Shown in pieces: positions 17,645-25,342 of a DNA stretch of 48,138 nt. The notes under the pieces are model-generated. The model was not told where the DNA came from. It saw only the letters and a program-made list of their open reading frames with translations, and ran no database searches. This DNA comes from Gammaproteobacteria bacterium (GTDB lineage: Bacteria > Pseudomonadota > Gammaproteobacteria > UBA6429 > Thiohalophilaceae), in assembly GCA_024275115.1 (NCBI GenBank), contig JAJRZT010000058.1:1-48138 (forward strand), written 5' to 3'. The translations under genes were made by a program, and so were the position numbers. The stretch's first letter is position 1; every line of letters begins with the position of its first letter.

Positions 17645-18505
17645 ATGCAGGCAGCTAAAAAAAATGCACAGTTATTAAATAACCGTGAATTTGAATTTTC
17701 TGCCAAAGACTTTAAATATATCAGTGATGTGATTGCCGACAGAACAGGGATAGTGCTGTCGGAGGCGAAACACGATATGGTTTATAGTCGGCTTGCCCGG
17801 CGTTTACGCCAACTTAAGTTCACGGAATTTTCTCAATACTTAAGTTTAATAAAGTCCGGTGATGAAAGTGAAATTCTGGAATTCACCAATGCGATTACAA
17901 CTAACCTGACTTCCTTCTTTCGGGAAAAGCATCATTTCGAATATTTGCGAAATAAAGTATTACCTGAATTAAAAAAGACAAAAACAGACCGTCGTATTCG
18001 TGTCTGGTCGGCGGGTTGCTCATCCGGTGAAGAACCGTATTCCATTGCAATGACCATTCGTGATGTGTTTCCACGACTGGATGGCTGGGACATTAAAATA
18101 TTAGCAACCGATCTGGACACCAATATGGTGCAACGTGCCAGCGATGGAATTTATACCGAAGAACGTGTTGCTGGTTTAGATAAAGCGCATTCAAAGAAAT
18201 GGGTTAAGCGTGGTAAAGGTGAACACGAAGGTGACATCCGCATGTCAAAAGAATTGCGTGACATGATTACCTTTAAGCAACTTAACTTAATGGATGACTG
18301 GCCGATTAGCGGCCCATTTGATTTTATGTTTTGCCGTAATGTGGTTATTTATTTTAACAAAGAAACGCAAAGAGAATTATTTGATCGTTATGCCGATTTA
18401 GTTGACGAGCAGGGCCATCTATTTATTGGCCATTCAGAATCACTTCATAAAGTATGTCAGCGATTTGATTTAATCGGTCAAACCATTTACCAGAAGGTGA
18501 AATAA
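17645..18505 (+). CDS. cheR: Chemoreceptor methyltransferase CheR
   Basis: S-adenosylmethionine-dependent methyltransferase (286 aa) that methylates receptor glutamates for adaptation. The N-terminal helical domain contains RLARRLRQL; the catalytic domain has NLTSFFRE, the SAM motif RVWSAGCSSGEEPYSIAM, ILATDLDTNMVQRA, and FDFMFCRNVVIYF. The C-terminus SESLHKVCQRFDLIGQTIY is normal. It follows the receptor stop directly (GGAAGAG lies inside the receptor 3' end), so production is tightly coupled to the receptor whose EWEEF tail should bind it. Confidence 0.95.
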   Translation: MQAAKKNAQLLNNREFEFSAKDFKYISDVIADRTGIVLSEAKHDMVYSRLARRLRQLKFTEFSQYLSLIKSGDESEILEFTNAITTNLTSFFREKHHFEYLRNKVLPELKKTKTDRRIRVWSAGCSSGEEPYSIAMTIRDVFPRLDGWDIKILATDLDTNMVQRASDGIYTEERVAGLDKAHSKKWVKRGKGEHEGDIRMSKELRDMITFKQLNLMDDWPISGPFDFMFCRNVVIYFNKETQRELFDRYADLVDEQGHLFIGHSESLHKVCQRFDLIGQTIYQKVK

Positions 18506-18510
18506 TCCCC

Positions 18511-19158
18511 ATGGTTGGGTTGTTAAAAAAACAACGCGAAACACATAGCCGCTGTTTACCTGGCTTTGAACATATTAATCGTTACTGGGATAATGTGCAC
18601 GAAGTCGATGCTGCTAAAATTCTCCCCGGTGAATTTTATGTTACAAGAGAACATGAACTGGTTTCAACCGTTTTAGGCTCCTGTGTTTCGGCTTGTGTCC
18701 GTGACGTAAACTTAGGCGTCGGCGGTATGAATCATTTCATGTTACCCATCGAGAGAGGAGCTGAGAATTCAGATACCAATAGTGAATCGGCACGTTATGG
18801 AAACCATGCAATGGAAATGCTCATTAACGCGATATTAAAAGCCGGTGGTTTAAAGAAAAACCTGGAAGTTAAATTATTTGGTGGTGGACGCGTGCTGGCT
18901 TCAATGTCAAAGATTGATGTCGGTCAGCAGAATATCGATTTTATTCAAAATTATGTTGAGCTTGAAAAATTAATGGTTGCCACAGAAGACCTGGGCGATA
19001 TTTATCCTCGTAAAGTATTGTACTTTCCGCAAACCGGTCGGGTGTTAATGAAGAAACTTCGTAAAGTACATAATGAAACATTAGAAAAACGTGAGAAAGT
19101 ATATCAAGAGAAACTTCGTCAAGAAAAAGCGGACTCTGGTGATATTGAGTTATTTTAA
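18511..19158 (+). CDS. cheD: Chemoreceptor glutamine deamidase CheD
   Basis: CheD (215 aa) converts receptor glutamines to glutamates. Catalytic Cys and His are present in the expected order: STVLGSCVSACVRD and GVGGMNHFMLP; the distal motif KLFGGGRVL follows. It has an extra N-terminal segment of about 35 residues and a charged C-terminal tail (about 30 residues, KLRKVHNETLEKREKVYQEK) beyond the core. It lies between cheR and cheB, the order known from Pseudomonas che2 and Vibrio cluster III. AAGGTGA about ten bases before the ATG serves as ribosome site. Confidence 0.95.
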   Translation: MVGLLKKQRETHSRCLPGFEHINRYWDNVHEVDAAKILPGEFYVTREHELVSTVLGSCVSACVRDVNLGVGGMNHFMLPIERGAENSDTNSESARYGNHAMEMLINAILKAGGLKKNLEVKLFGGGRVLASMSKIDVGQQNIDFIQNYVELEKLMVATEDLGDIYPRKVLYFPQTGRVLMKKLRKVHNETLEKREKVYQEKLRQEKADSGDIELF

Positions 19159-19177
19159 GGATATGGATTAACTTTGC

Positions 19178-20251
19178 ATGGGTAAAATAAAAGTACTTAT
19201 TGTTGATGATTCTGCGCTAGTCAGGAAAATACTGACTGAAATATTAAATTCAGATAAAGAGCTTGAGGTGGTGGGTACCGCTCAGGATCCCCTTATTGCT
19301 CGTGACAAAATCAAGCAACTGAAACCCGACGTAATTACCCTCGACGTTGAAATGCCTAGAATGGATGGGGTTACGTTTTTGCGTAACTTAATGCGCCTGC
19401 ATCCATTGCCAGTGGTGATGATTTCATCGTTAACAGAAAAGGGAGCTGATATTACTTTTGACGCACTCGAAGCCGGTGCGATTGACTTTGTTGCTAAACC
19501 TAAAATTGATGTTAAAGACGGTTTGCAGGAATATACCGAAGAGATTGTCGAAAAAGTAAAAGCCGCTTCTAAAGCAAAAGTGGGTATGGTTTCAAGCAGC
19601 AATGCAACCGCGAAACCGGTTGAGAAAAAGCTCTCAGCCGACAGTGTTATACAAAAGAAAACAGGCAAAAAACGCTTTAAAACAACCGATCAGATTATTG
19701 CCTTAGGCGCATCCACCGGTGGTACCGAAGCCATCAAAGAAGTGTTGATACAAATGCCGCCTGATTCACCCGGAATCGTCATCAGCCAGCATATTCCGGA
19801 AGCGTTTAGTGGACCTTTTGCAGAGCGCATGAATGGCGTGTCGGCCATGACCGTGTGCGAGGCAAAAGATGGCCAGCAAATTTTGCCGGGGCATGTTTAT
19901 ATTGCCCCTGGCAGTCATCATTTACTGGTCGAGCGGAATGGTGCCCAGTATATCTGCCGCTTAAATGACGGTGAGCGGGTTAATCGTCATAAACCCAGCG
20001 TCGATGTGATGTTTCGTTCGGTTGCTCAGAATGTGGGTCCCAATGCCATTGGGGTTATTCTCACCGGAATGGGGGATGATGGCGCTAAAGGCCTGCTGGA
20101 AATGAAGGAAACCGGGGCAAAAACCATGGTGCAGGACGAAAAAACCAGCGTTGTATGGGGTATGCCGGGCTCTGCTGCAAAATTAGGTGCGGCCGATAAC
20201 GAATATCCTTTAAACCGGATTGCGACCAATATTGTGAAATTGGTTGATTAA
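19178..20251 (+). CDS. cheB: Chemotaxis methylesterase/response regulator CheB
   Basis: Two-domain protein (357 aa) that removes receptor methyl groups when phosphorylated by CheA. The receiver has Asp10/Asp11 and phospho-Asp56 ([12 protein letters not shown]). After a Lys/Ser-rich linker (about 125-165) the esterase shows its catalytic triad: Ser in GASTGGTEA, His in [17 protein letters not shown], and Asp in [10 protein letters not shown]. Length and ending are normal. It closes the che operon; no clear terminator follows and fliA begins 194 bases later. Confidence 0.96.
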   Translation: MGKIKVLIVDDSALVRKILTEILNSDKELEVVGTAQDPLIARDKIKQLKPDVITLDVEMPRMDGVTFLRNLMRLHPLPVVMISSLTEKGADITFDALEAGAIDFVAKPKIDVKDGLQEYTEEIVEKVKAASKAKVGMVSSSNATAKPVEKKLSADSVIQKKTGKKRFKTTDQIIALGASTGGTEAIKEVLIQMPPDSPGIVISQHIPEAFSGPFAERMNGVSAMTVCEAKDGQQILPGHVYIAPGSHHLLVERNGAQYICRLNDGERVNRHKPSVDVMFRSVAQNVGPNAIGVILTGMGDDGAKGLLEMKETGAKTMVQDEKTSVVWGMPGSAAKLGAADNEYPLNRIATNIVKLVD

Positions 20252-20316
20252 GAGGTTTTTACTTTGTAGCTCTCTTGCGCCCTTACTAATACTGCGTTTA
20301 TGCATATAAATTAAAA

Positions 20317-20332
20317 CGGTACAGATTTTGCT
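20317..20332 (+). promoter_or_regulatory. Weak sigma-54-like site before fliA
   Basis: CGGTACAGATTTTGCT has GG at 20318-20319 and GC at 20330-20331 with ten bases between, and a good TTTGCT -12 box; the -24 box has two mismatches. The start would be near 20343, inside the left arm of the hairpin described next. It fits the class II expression expected for fliA, but the match is weaker than those at 483 and 9191. Confidence 0.4.
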
Positions 20333-20337
20333 TTGTA

Positions 20338-20385
20338 TTTACCGAAGTCATGCGTTTCAGTATGTAAATGCATTACTTCGGTAAA
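20338..20385 (+). other. Long inverted repeat in the fliA leader
   Basis: Outer arms TTTACCGAAGT (20338-20348) and ACTTCGGTAAA (20375-20385) pair perfectly over 11 bases. After one C/T mismatch, ATGCGTTT (20350-20357) pairs with AAATGCAT (20366-20373) around an eight-base loop. This is a 19-pair hairpin with one internal mismatch. It is 60 bases before the fliA ATG and has no T-run, so it is not an ordinary terminator; a 5' mRNA structure or a protein-binding palindrome are possible. Confidence 0.7.
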
Positions 20386-20445
20386 TTTAAACGCAACAAC
20401 CATTGTTGCTCAGTTCAATGCAGGTACGAGAGAAGAGCACAAGGC

Positions 20446-21171
20446 ATGCAGCCTATAAAAATACAAGAACAAGCAAAAGCACAGAGGCTGGTAGAAGAAC
20501 ACTCAGATCTGGTTCGGCGGATTGCCTACCATCTTATCACTCGTCTTCCGGCAAGCGTTATTGCCGATGATTTAATTCAGTCTGGCTTGTTAGGTTTGCT
20601 GGATGCAGCCGAACACTATGATGTATCGCAGGGCGCATCTTTCCAAACCTATGCCACTATTCGAATTCGTGGTGCAATGCTGGATGAGTTAAGGCGCAAT
20701 GACTGGGCGCCCAAATCCGTCCATAAAAAAGCCCGTGACGTGATGGCGGCCATTCAAAAAATTGAGAATAGAACCGGCCGTGATGCTCGTAACAGTGAAG
20801 TGGCAAAAGAGATGGGTTTAACACTTGCCGAGTATCACCATATTTTACAGGAAACAAACAGCTGCCGTATTCTGAACTTTGTTGACTTAGGTGTTGATGA
20901 AGACTGTGTCACCAGCCATGCATCTAAAACAGCAACGCCTTTAGATGGTATGCAGTCGCAGGAGTTTAAAGCACAACTGGTTGAAGCGATTCGTAACCTG
21001 CCAGACCGTGAAGCTTTGGTGATAAGCCTGTATTACGATGAAGAAATGAATCTGCGTGAAATTGGTTGCGTATTGAATGTGAGCGAGTCACGAGTGAGTC
21101 AGTTATTAAGTCAGGCACATTTGCGGATGCGAATGTGGTTAACTCAAAAAGAAGAAGAAACCGTAGGCTAA
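20446..21171 (+). CDS. fliA: Flagellar sigma factor FliA (sigma-28)
   Basis: RNA polymerase sigma-28 (241 aa), which reads late flagellar and chemotaxis promoters. The ATG at 20446 is chosen (MQPIKIQEQAKAQ) because it lines up with known FliA starts and has a purine-rich GAGAGAAGAG upstream; a longer frame begins at 20368 inside a hairpin. Region 2 reads DDLIQSGLLGLLDAAEHYD with FQTYATIRIRGAMLDELRRNDW; region 3 has RNSEVAKEMGLTLAEYH; region 4 has REIGCVLNVSESRVSQLLSQAHLRMR. All sigma-28 regions are complete. The window contains at least three candidate target promoters (10458, 15139, 23691). Confidence 0.95.
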   Translation: MQPIKIQEQAKAQRLVEEHSDLVRRIAYHLITRLPASVIADDLIQSGLLGLLDAAEHYDVSQGASFQTYATIRIRGAMLDELRRNDWAPKSVHKKARDVMAAIQKIENRTGRDARNSEVAKEMGLTLAEYHHILQETNSCRILNFVDLGVDEDCVTSHASKTATPLDGMQSQEFKAQLVEAIRNLPDREALVISLYYDEEMNLREIGCVLNVSESRVSQLLSQAHLRMRMWLTQKEEETVG

Positions 21172-21418
21172 GTTGTTCGTTGCTGAGCGAGCTGCTATAT
21201 CACTATATTCCGATAAACTTAAAGTGACCAACTCGACAAAACGCCATTTTTTTAACTGAAAACAACATTTTACTGTCTATACTGTTATATACATTTACAT
21301 TCCCCACGCATTCTTTGTTATTGGTCTGTGAACCACTCGCTGGTGCTCGCATTAGAAACCAATTATCTTTCATGCAAGGGGAATAACAATAATAATCATA
21401 CCAAACTAGGAGTTGGCT

Positions 21419-22834
21419 ATGTCGTTTTTGGACTCACTTGGGTTAAATCCTGTTATTGCGATTTTACTGGTGGCGATTGTTGCCATTGTGGTGCTTTATA
21501 TTTCACGGCAGCCAGCACATCGCGCCATTATTTCACTGAGCCGGGTGGTACACAATGCCATGCGTTTAAGTGCACAATCGGTGATGAGTGTCGAGTCACG
21601 TCTTGCTAATCGTAATCGCGAAGTTTTATTAGCGGCGGGTCGGGAAGCAGCCGAACGTATGATTGAACGGGAGTTCGAGCGTATTGATGCGACTGTGCGG
21701 CGTGACCTTGCCGAATATCCTGCAATGCATCGTTTATTAAATGAAGAAATAACCGCGATAGAAGAAGACTATCAGGCCAGTATTGAAGTGCCCCCTGAGC
21801 CGCCGGGCTGGATTAAGGCGGTTGAAGCCGTGGCAAAAATCCCATCCAAAGGTGATCCGATGGTGGGGAATATTCTCGAAGACATCCACCATTCGCTCAT
21901 TAAGGCGAATACGAGTGCTATTGAAGAGTATCGCAAAGCCAGCCATAAACGTCATGACCGGCTACGCAGTATGATGCCGCACTGGCGAAAAGTATTAACG
22001 GTGCTCAGTAGTGTCGATAAAAATGTCACCAGTATTTTGTCGCGCTCACAAACCATTGACCGCCATATGGGTGTGTACGAAAGTATGGTTAAAGGAACCG
22101 ACCAGGCAGTCCGTATGTTGTCGTCATCGTCCTTGCAACATTTTTTCACTTCACTGGTGGTGATGGTGATTGCGGCAGGCATTGCAATGGTCAATTTTCA
22201 GTTAATTGCACGTCCAATGTCAGAAATGGTGGGGGGTACGACCAGTTTGTTTTTAGGTTTTCAGCTTAACCAGGTTGCTGCCATGATTATGATCCTGGTT
22301 GAAATAACATTAGGCATTTTCCTGATGGAATCGTTACGTATCACCAAGTTGTTTCCTGTGGTGGGCGCATTAAATGATAAATTACGCATTCGTATTGCCT
22401 GGTTTTTGTTTGCTATGCTTTTTTCTTTAGCAAGCATTGAAGCGGGTCTGGGTTTTACCCGTGAAATTTTAATGGAAGCCGATCAGGCAACCGGTGCCTT
22501 GCTTCGGGGCGATGTGGGTGGCGCGCTTATGATGGATAGCTCGATAACCTGGATTACAACGGGCTCACAAATGGCACTGGGTTTTATTTTGCCCTTTGTT
22601 TTAATGTTTGTTGCCATACCATTTGAGACTTTTGTGCAGTCTTTCCGGACAGTGCTGGGTATTGTCGGCGTTGGTTTTTTACGTGCATTTGCCTGGTTGT
22701 TACGGTTTATTGGTACAGTCTTTAAGTTTCTTGGCAAGTCGTTGTTACATGTATACGATTTAATTATATTTTTACCGCTGTTTATTGAGCAAAAGGTAAA
22801 AGCCGCTTCAGCCAGTCATTCTGTAAGCAGATAA
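21419..22834 (+). CDS. Unknown membrane protein with long cytoplasmic coiled coil
   Basis: A 471-residue protein I do not recognise. AGGAG at 21408-21412 supports the ATG at 21419. One membrane segment lies at about 10-30 (VIAILLVAIVAIVVLYI). A highly charged helical region follows (about 40-235, with RNREVLLAAGREAAERMIER and a PPEPPGW break), then about five more hydrophobic segments (around 235-260, 285-310, 325-345, 385-410 and 415-440). The layout, membrane anchor plus long helix plus membrane bundle, recalls MotA/TolQ or Zor-type scaffolds only loosely; none of their motifs are visible. It is 34 bases before a vWA lipoprotein gene and probably in one operon with it. The gap 21172-21418 contains no promoter I can assign with confidence. 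Confidence 0.75.
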   Translation: MSFLDSLGLNPVIAILLVAIVAIVVLYISRQPAHRAIISLSRVVHNAMRLSAQSVMSVESRLANRNREVLLAAGREAAERMIEREFERIDATVRRDLAEYPAMHRLLNEEITAIEEDYQASIEVPPEPPGWIKAVEAVAKIPSKGDPMVGNILEDIHHSLIKANTSAIEEYRKASHKRHDRLRSMMPHWRKVLTVLSSVDKNVTSILSRSQTIDRHMGVYESMVKGTDQAVRMLSSSSLQHFFTSLVVMVIAAGIAMVNFQLIARPMSEMVGGTTSLFLGFQLNQVAAMIMILVEITLGIFLMESLRITKLFPVVGALNDKLRIRIAWFLFAMLFSLASIEAGLGFTREILMEADQATGALLRGDVGGALMMDSSITWITTGSQMALGFILPFVLMFVAIPFETFVQSFRTVLGIVGVGFLRAFAWLLRFIGTVFKFLGKSLLHVYDLIIFLPLFIEQKVKAASASHSVSR

Positions 22835-22868
22835 CTATCTTACTTGAATATAAAATGGGAATAAAAAA

Positions 22869-23522
22869 ATGAAAATCATAAAATCCTTCTTGTTAGCATT
22901 GAGTATGCTTGTGTTATTTGCCTGCTCGGCCGAGCAAACGGGGCCAAGAACACACGGTGTTTATATGTTGCTTGATACATCAGGTACTTATACAAGCGAG
23001 CTCAAACAAGCACAGCGTGTTATCAGTTATTCATTGTTAAAATTAAAGCCGGGTGATTCTTTTGCTGTTGCAAGGGTTGATACCGGTAGTTTTAGCGAAA
23101 AAGATATTGTTGCAAAGGTTACTTTTGAAGATCGTCCCAGCCGGATGAACCAGCAAAAACGTGTATTTCTGGAAAAAATTGATAAATTTGTAAAAAGTGT
23201 CAAAGGCAGTGCTTATACGGATATTACGGGTGGTATTTTGCAAGCCATTGAGTTTTTAAATGAGCGAAATCCGGGTAAAAAAACGATTTTAATCTTTTCA
23301 GATTTAAAGGAAGAACTGCGCAAAGGCTATAAGCGGGATATTGATTTTCAAATGCAAGGCTATCGGGTGATTGCATTAAACGTAACTAAATTACGCAGTG
23401 ACAATATTGACCCAAAAGAGTACCTCGACCGCCTTGAAAACTGGCGTTTACGGGTTGAATCGGGTGGGGGTGAGTGGAAGGTCATTAATGATTTAGAGCG
23501 ACTGGAAGCTTTGTTTGGCTAG
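22869..23522 (+). CDS. Lipoprotein with von Willebrand factor A domain
   Basis: The 217-residue product starts with a lipoprotein signal (LSMLVLFACS, acylation at Cys19). The rest is a vWA fold: metal-site motif DTSGT at 36-40 (a DxSxT form), a Thr-containing loop (YTDITGGILQAIEFL) and the strand-end Asp in ILIFSDLKEEL. These three positions form the metal-dependent adhesion site that binds protein ligands in vWA domains. The protein should sit in the periplasm, anchored to a membrane. The partner upstream is a multi-pass protein with a coiled coil. Function is unknown; a membrane-complex assembly role would be inference. Confidence 0.8.
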   Translation: MKIIKSFLLALSMLVLFACSAEQTGPRTHGVYMLLDTSGTYTSELKQAQRVISYSLLKLKPGDSFAVARVDTGSFSEKDIVAKVTFEDRPSRMNQQKRVFLEKIDKFVKSVKGSAYTDITGGILQAIEFLNERNPGKKTILIFSDLKEELRKGYKRDIDFQMQGYRVIALNVTKLRSDNIDPKEYLDRLENWRLRVESGGGEWKVINDLERLEALFG

Positions 23523-23551
23523 CATCTGATATATTACTTTCAAGTATAAGG

Positions 23552-23579
23552 GGCTGCGTAGCATCTGCGTGGCCTTTTT
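23552..23579 (+). terminator. Rho-independent terminator after the vWA gene
   Basis: GGCTGCGTA (23552-23560) and TGCGTGGCC (23566-23574) pair over nine positions including three G-T pairs, around GCATC, followed by five T. It lies 30 bases after the vWA lipoprotein stop and separates that pair from the next, sigma-28 driven, genes. Confidence 0.7.
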
Positions 23580-23690
23580 CTGTTTTCGCGCACCGAAAAT
23601 AGTTGTAACCATCTGATTTTATTCTATAATTTTACTGATTGTGTCGTTGCCCATCCAGCTTTACTTTGCCGGGTGTTTGCAACATTATTG

Positions 23691-23717
23691 TAAAGTTATT
23701 TTGGCTTTGGCCGATAA
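23691..23717 (+). promoter_or_regulatory. Near-perfect sigma-28 promoter before the DUF1249 gene
   Basis: TAAAGTTA at 23691-23698, 11-base spacer, GCCGATAA at 23710-23717. The -10 box is a full match to consensus and the -35 box has one mismatch; spacing is exact. The start is predicted near 23724, about 56 bases before the ATG at 23780. It is the best sigma-28 match in the window, better than the two chemotaxis promoters. Confidence 0.85.
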
Positions 23718-23779
23718 AATAGACAGTTGCCGGGCTTTTTCCGGTTTAATGAACAATTTAAAAGCATTTGGAATCAGGT

Positions 23780-24259
23780 ATGGCTTTTACCCAATATTCT
23801 CGCCCCAACCCCATGCTCTGGTATGAGATGAATTACCATGCCTTATTACAGCTTGTGCCTGAATTGAAAATGGATATTACAAAGCCGGTTAGTTCTCAGT
23901 CTGGTTGCATATTGAATAATAGCTTCAGTGCTGATTTTGATATGGCGGGCGCCCGTTTAAGTATTCGCCTTTTAGAAGTAAATCGTTATACCCAACATTT
24001 CCAGGTAATTAACCATTTTAAAACAGACAAAAAACTGTTGCCGGCTTTGTGTCTGAATGTGCGCGCTTACCATGACGCATCGGTTGTTGAAGTTATTTCA
24101 TGCTCAGGTATCACAAAGCTATTACCTGACTATACTTATCCTAATGAACAAATGCTGCTAAAAGATGAAAAGCGGCAGGCAAATCGATTGTTATTTGAAT
24201 GGCTGTCGAGCGCTAAAGCCTATTACAGATTTGAACCGGTGAAACAACAAGTATGTTAA
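23780..24259 (+). CDS. DUF1249 (YqiB-like) protein
   Basis: A 159-residue soluble protein whose motifs match E. coli YqiB: the opening WYEMNYHALLQLVPEL, LLEVNRYTQHFQV, LNVRAYHDASVVEV and the closing YPNEQMLLKDEKRQANRLL with FEWL. The family (DUF1249) is confined to gammaproteobacteria and close relatives, and its biochemical function is unknown to me. ATG 23780 is chosen with GGA at 23770-23772 as a modest ribosome site. The stop overlaps the next start by seven bases. The sigma-28 promoter upstream puts it in the flagellar regulon, which is unexpected. Confidence 0.85.
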   Translation: MAFTQYSRPNPMLWYEMNYHALLQLVPELKMDITKPVSSQSGCILNNSFSADFDMAGARLSIRLLEVNRYTQHFQVINHFKTDKKLLPALCLNVRAYHDASVVEVISCSGITKLLPDYTYPNEQMLLKDEKRQANRLLFEWLSSAKAYYRFEPVKQQVC

Positions 24260-24888
24260 AACGAATACAGTTTATTTTATTTGTGGTTATTTTCTCTGCT
24301 GCTTCAATGCGTGCTTATGCTGATTTAAGTAAAGACGCAATGGATGCCCTTATCAATGAAAATTACAAAACTGCAGTGCCGTTATTAAAGCGTCTGGCAC
24401 AGCAAGGCAACCCTAGTGCAAACTATAACCTGGCCTTATTGTATAAAGAGGGCAGGGGCGTTATTGCCAATGCAAGAAAATCCAATGCTTATTTTTCAAA
24501 TGCAGCACATCGTGGCCTGGTCGATGGCTATCGAAAATTGTCTGCGAGTAGTATTACACCGGTTTCAGCTCGCAATACGGTTGCCGCACGGCACTTAGAC
24601 CCTCAAGAATGGGTTAAGGCACAAAACCCCGGTTTTTATACCTTGCAATTAGCCAGTAGCACGAATGCAAAATTAATTAAGAAGTATTTTGATGAGAATA
24701 GCTTAACGGGAAAGGCTGGTTATTATAAAAACAAGCGTGAAGGTGAATACTGGTATGCACTTGTTTTTGGTGCTTACCCTAGCGTGGCAGAAGCCAATGT
24801 CGCGATTGCAACACTACCTAAAGATTTAAAAAAATGGTCACCCTGGGTGCGTAAGCTTAAAAGTATTCACCGGATTATGACGCCGTAG
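24253..24888 (+). CDS. Periplasmic Sel1-repeat and SPOR-domain protein
   Basis: The 211-residue product has a Sec signal peptide (cleavage probably after MRAYA, about residue 23). Two Sel1-like repeats follow (about 38-95: AVPLLKRLAQQGNPSANYNL, ALLYKEGRGV, AYFSNAAHRG). A C-terminal SPOR-type domain (about 120-205) begins NPGFYTLQLASS and has YALVFGAYPSVAEANVAI. SPOR domains bind denuded peptidoglycan at division sites; Sel1 repeats bind proteins. It overlaps the DUF1249 gene and would be read from the same sigma-28 promoter, so a cell-wall role linked to motility, for example flagellar placement or wall remodelling, is possible but is inference. Confidence 0.82.
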   Translation: MLKRIQFILFVVIFSAASMRAYADLSKDAMDALINENYKTAVPLLKRLAQQGNPSANYNLALLYKEGRGVIANARKSNAYFSNAAHRGLVDGYRKLSASSITPVSARNTVAARHLDPQEWVKAQNPGFYTLQLASSTNAKLIKKYFDENSLTGKAGYYKNKREGEYWYALVFGAYPSVAEANVAIATLPKDLKKWSPWVRKLKSIHRIMTP

Positions 24889-25342
24889 TTAGAATCCGTT
24901 CTATTTTAAAGCCTGATTCAATCATCAATAACAATTGCAGCATTCACGGTAAGTTTTTTTGCCGCTCAATATGTTCAGTGTCAACCACATCCCCCTGATT
25001 AATCCCTTTACATCGAGTTACTTCGTTATTCCATTAATCTTCACTGATTAAAATTCCCGGCCAAAAGGATAGCTTCGGCATTGCGTTGGACGCACTGGAT
25101 AGATGCTGCACTTGCCTTTTTTGTTCAGAAGTATGCAGTCTCCTGTGAATTTGCTCGAACATACGGATATTTATCGCCATAGCAGCATTGGCTACATTGT
25201 GTGCACTTAAAAACGTATAGGGGTTGTATGGTAAAAAGCCATGGTTGAAAATATTTTTTGTAATCAGTGTAGTTTACACTATTATATAGTGAATGAACCG
25301 GCGTGCAATATAAGTATTATAAATAGAAAAGGAAGGGAATAG
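24889..25342 (+). other. 454-base non-coding gap with a regulatory end
   Basis: Nothing in 24889-25250 looks like a conserved gene. A 48-codon frame on the minus strand (25180 to 25034) exists but has no ribosome site or recognisable product. The last 90 bases before the 1388-residue gene are AT-rich and contain overlapping palindromes and a promoter-like arrangement, listed separately. Confidence 0.6.
25266..25291 (+). promoter_or_regulatory. Overlapping operator-like palindromes before the 1388-aa gene
   Basis: AGTGTA-GTT-TACACT (25266-25280) is a perfect palindrome. It overlaps CACTA-TTATA-TAGTG (25277-25291), another perfect one. A TTGTAA at about 25258 could be a -35 box with TATTAT/TTATAT at about 25280-25287 as -10, so a bound repressor would cover the promoter. 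The regulator is unknown. Confidence 0.5.

Noticed and set aside
21209-21216. Sigma-28 -10 box TCCGATAA before the membrane/vWA pair
   Set aside because: The segment at the required -35 position (21190-21197, AGCTGCTA) does not match TAAAGTTT.
23641-23826. A 61-codon frame before the DUF1249 gene
   Set aside because: It overlaps the sigma-28 promoter and the DUF1249 start and its product matches nothing I recognise.
25275-25293. NrdR box before the 1388-residue gene
   Set aside because: ACACTA and TAGTG arms are there but are separated by five bases rather than four, and no nucleotide-reductase gene is nearby.
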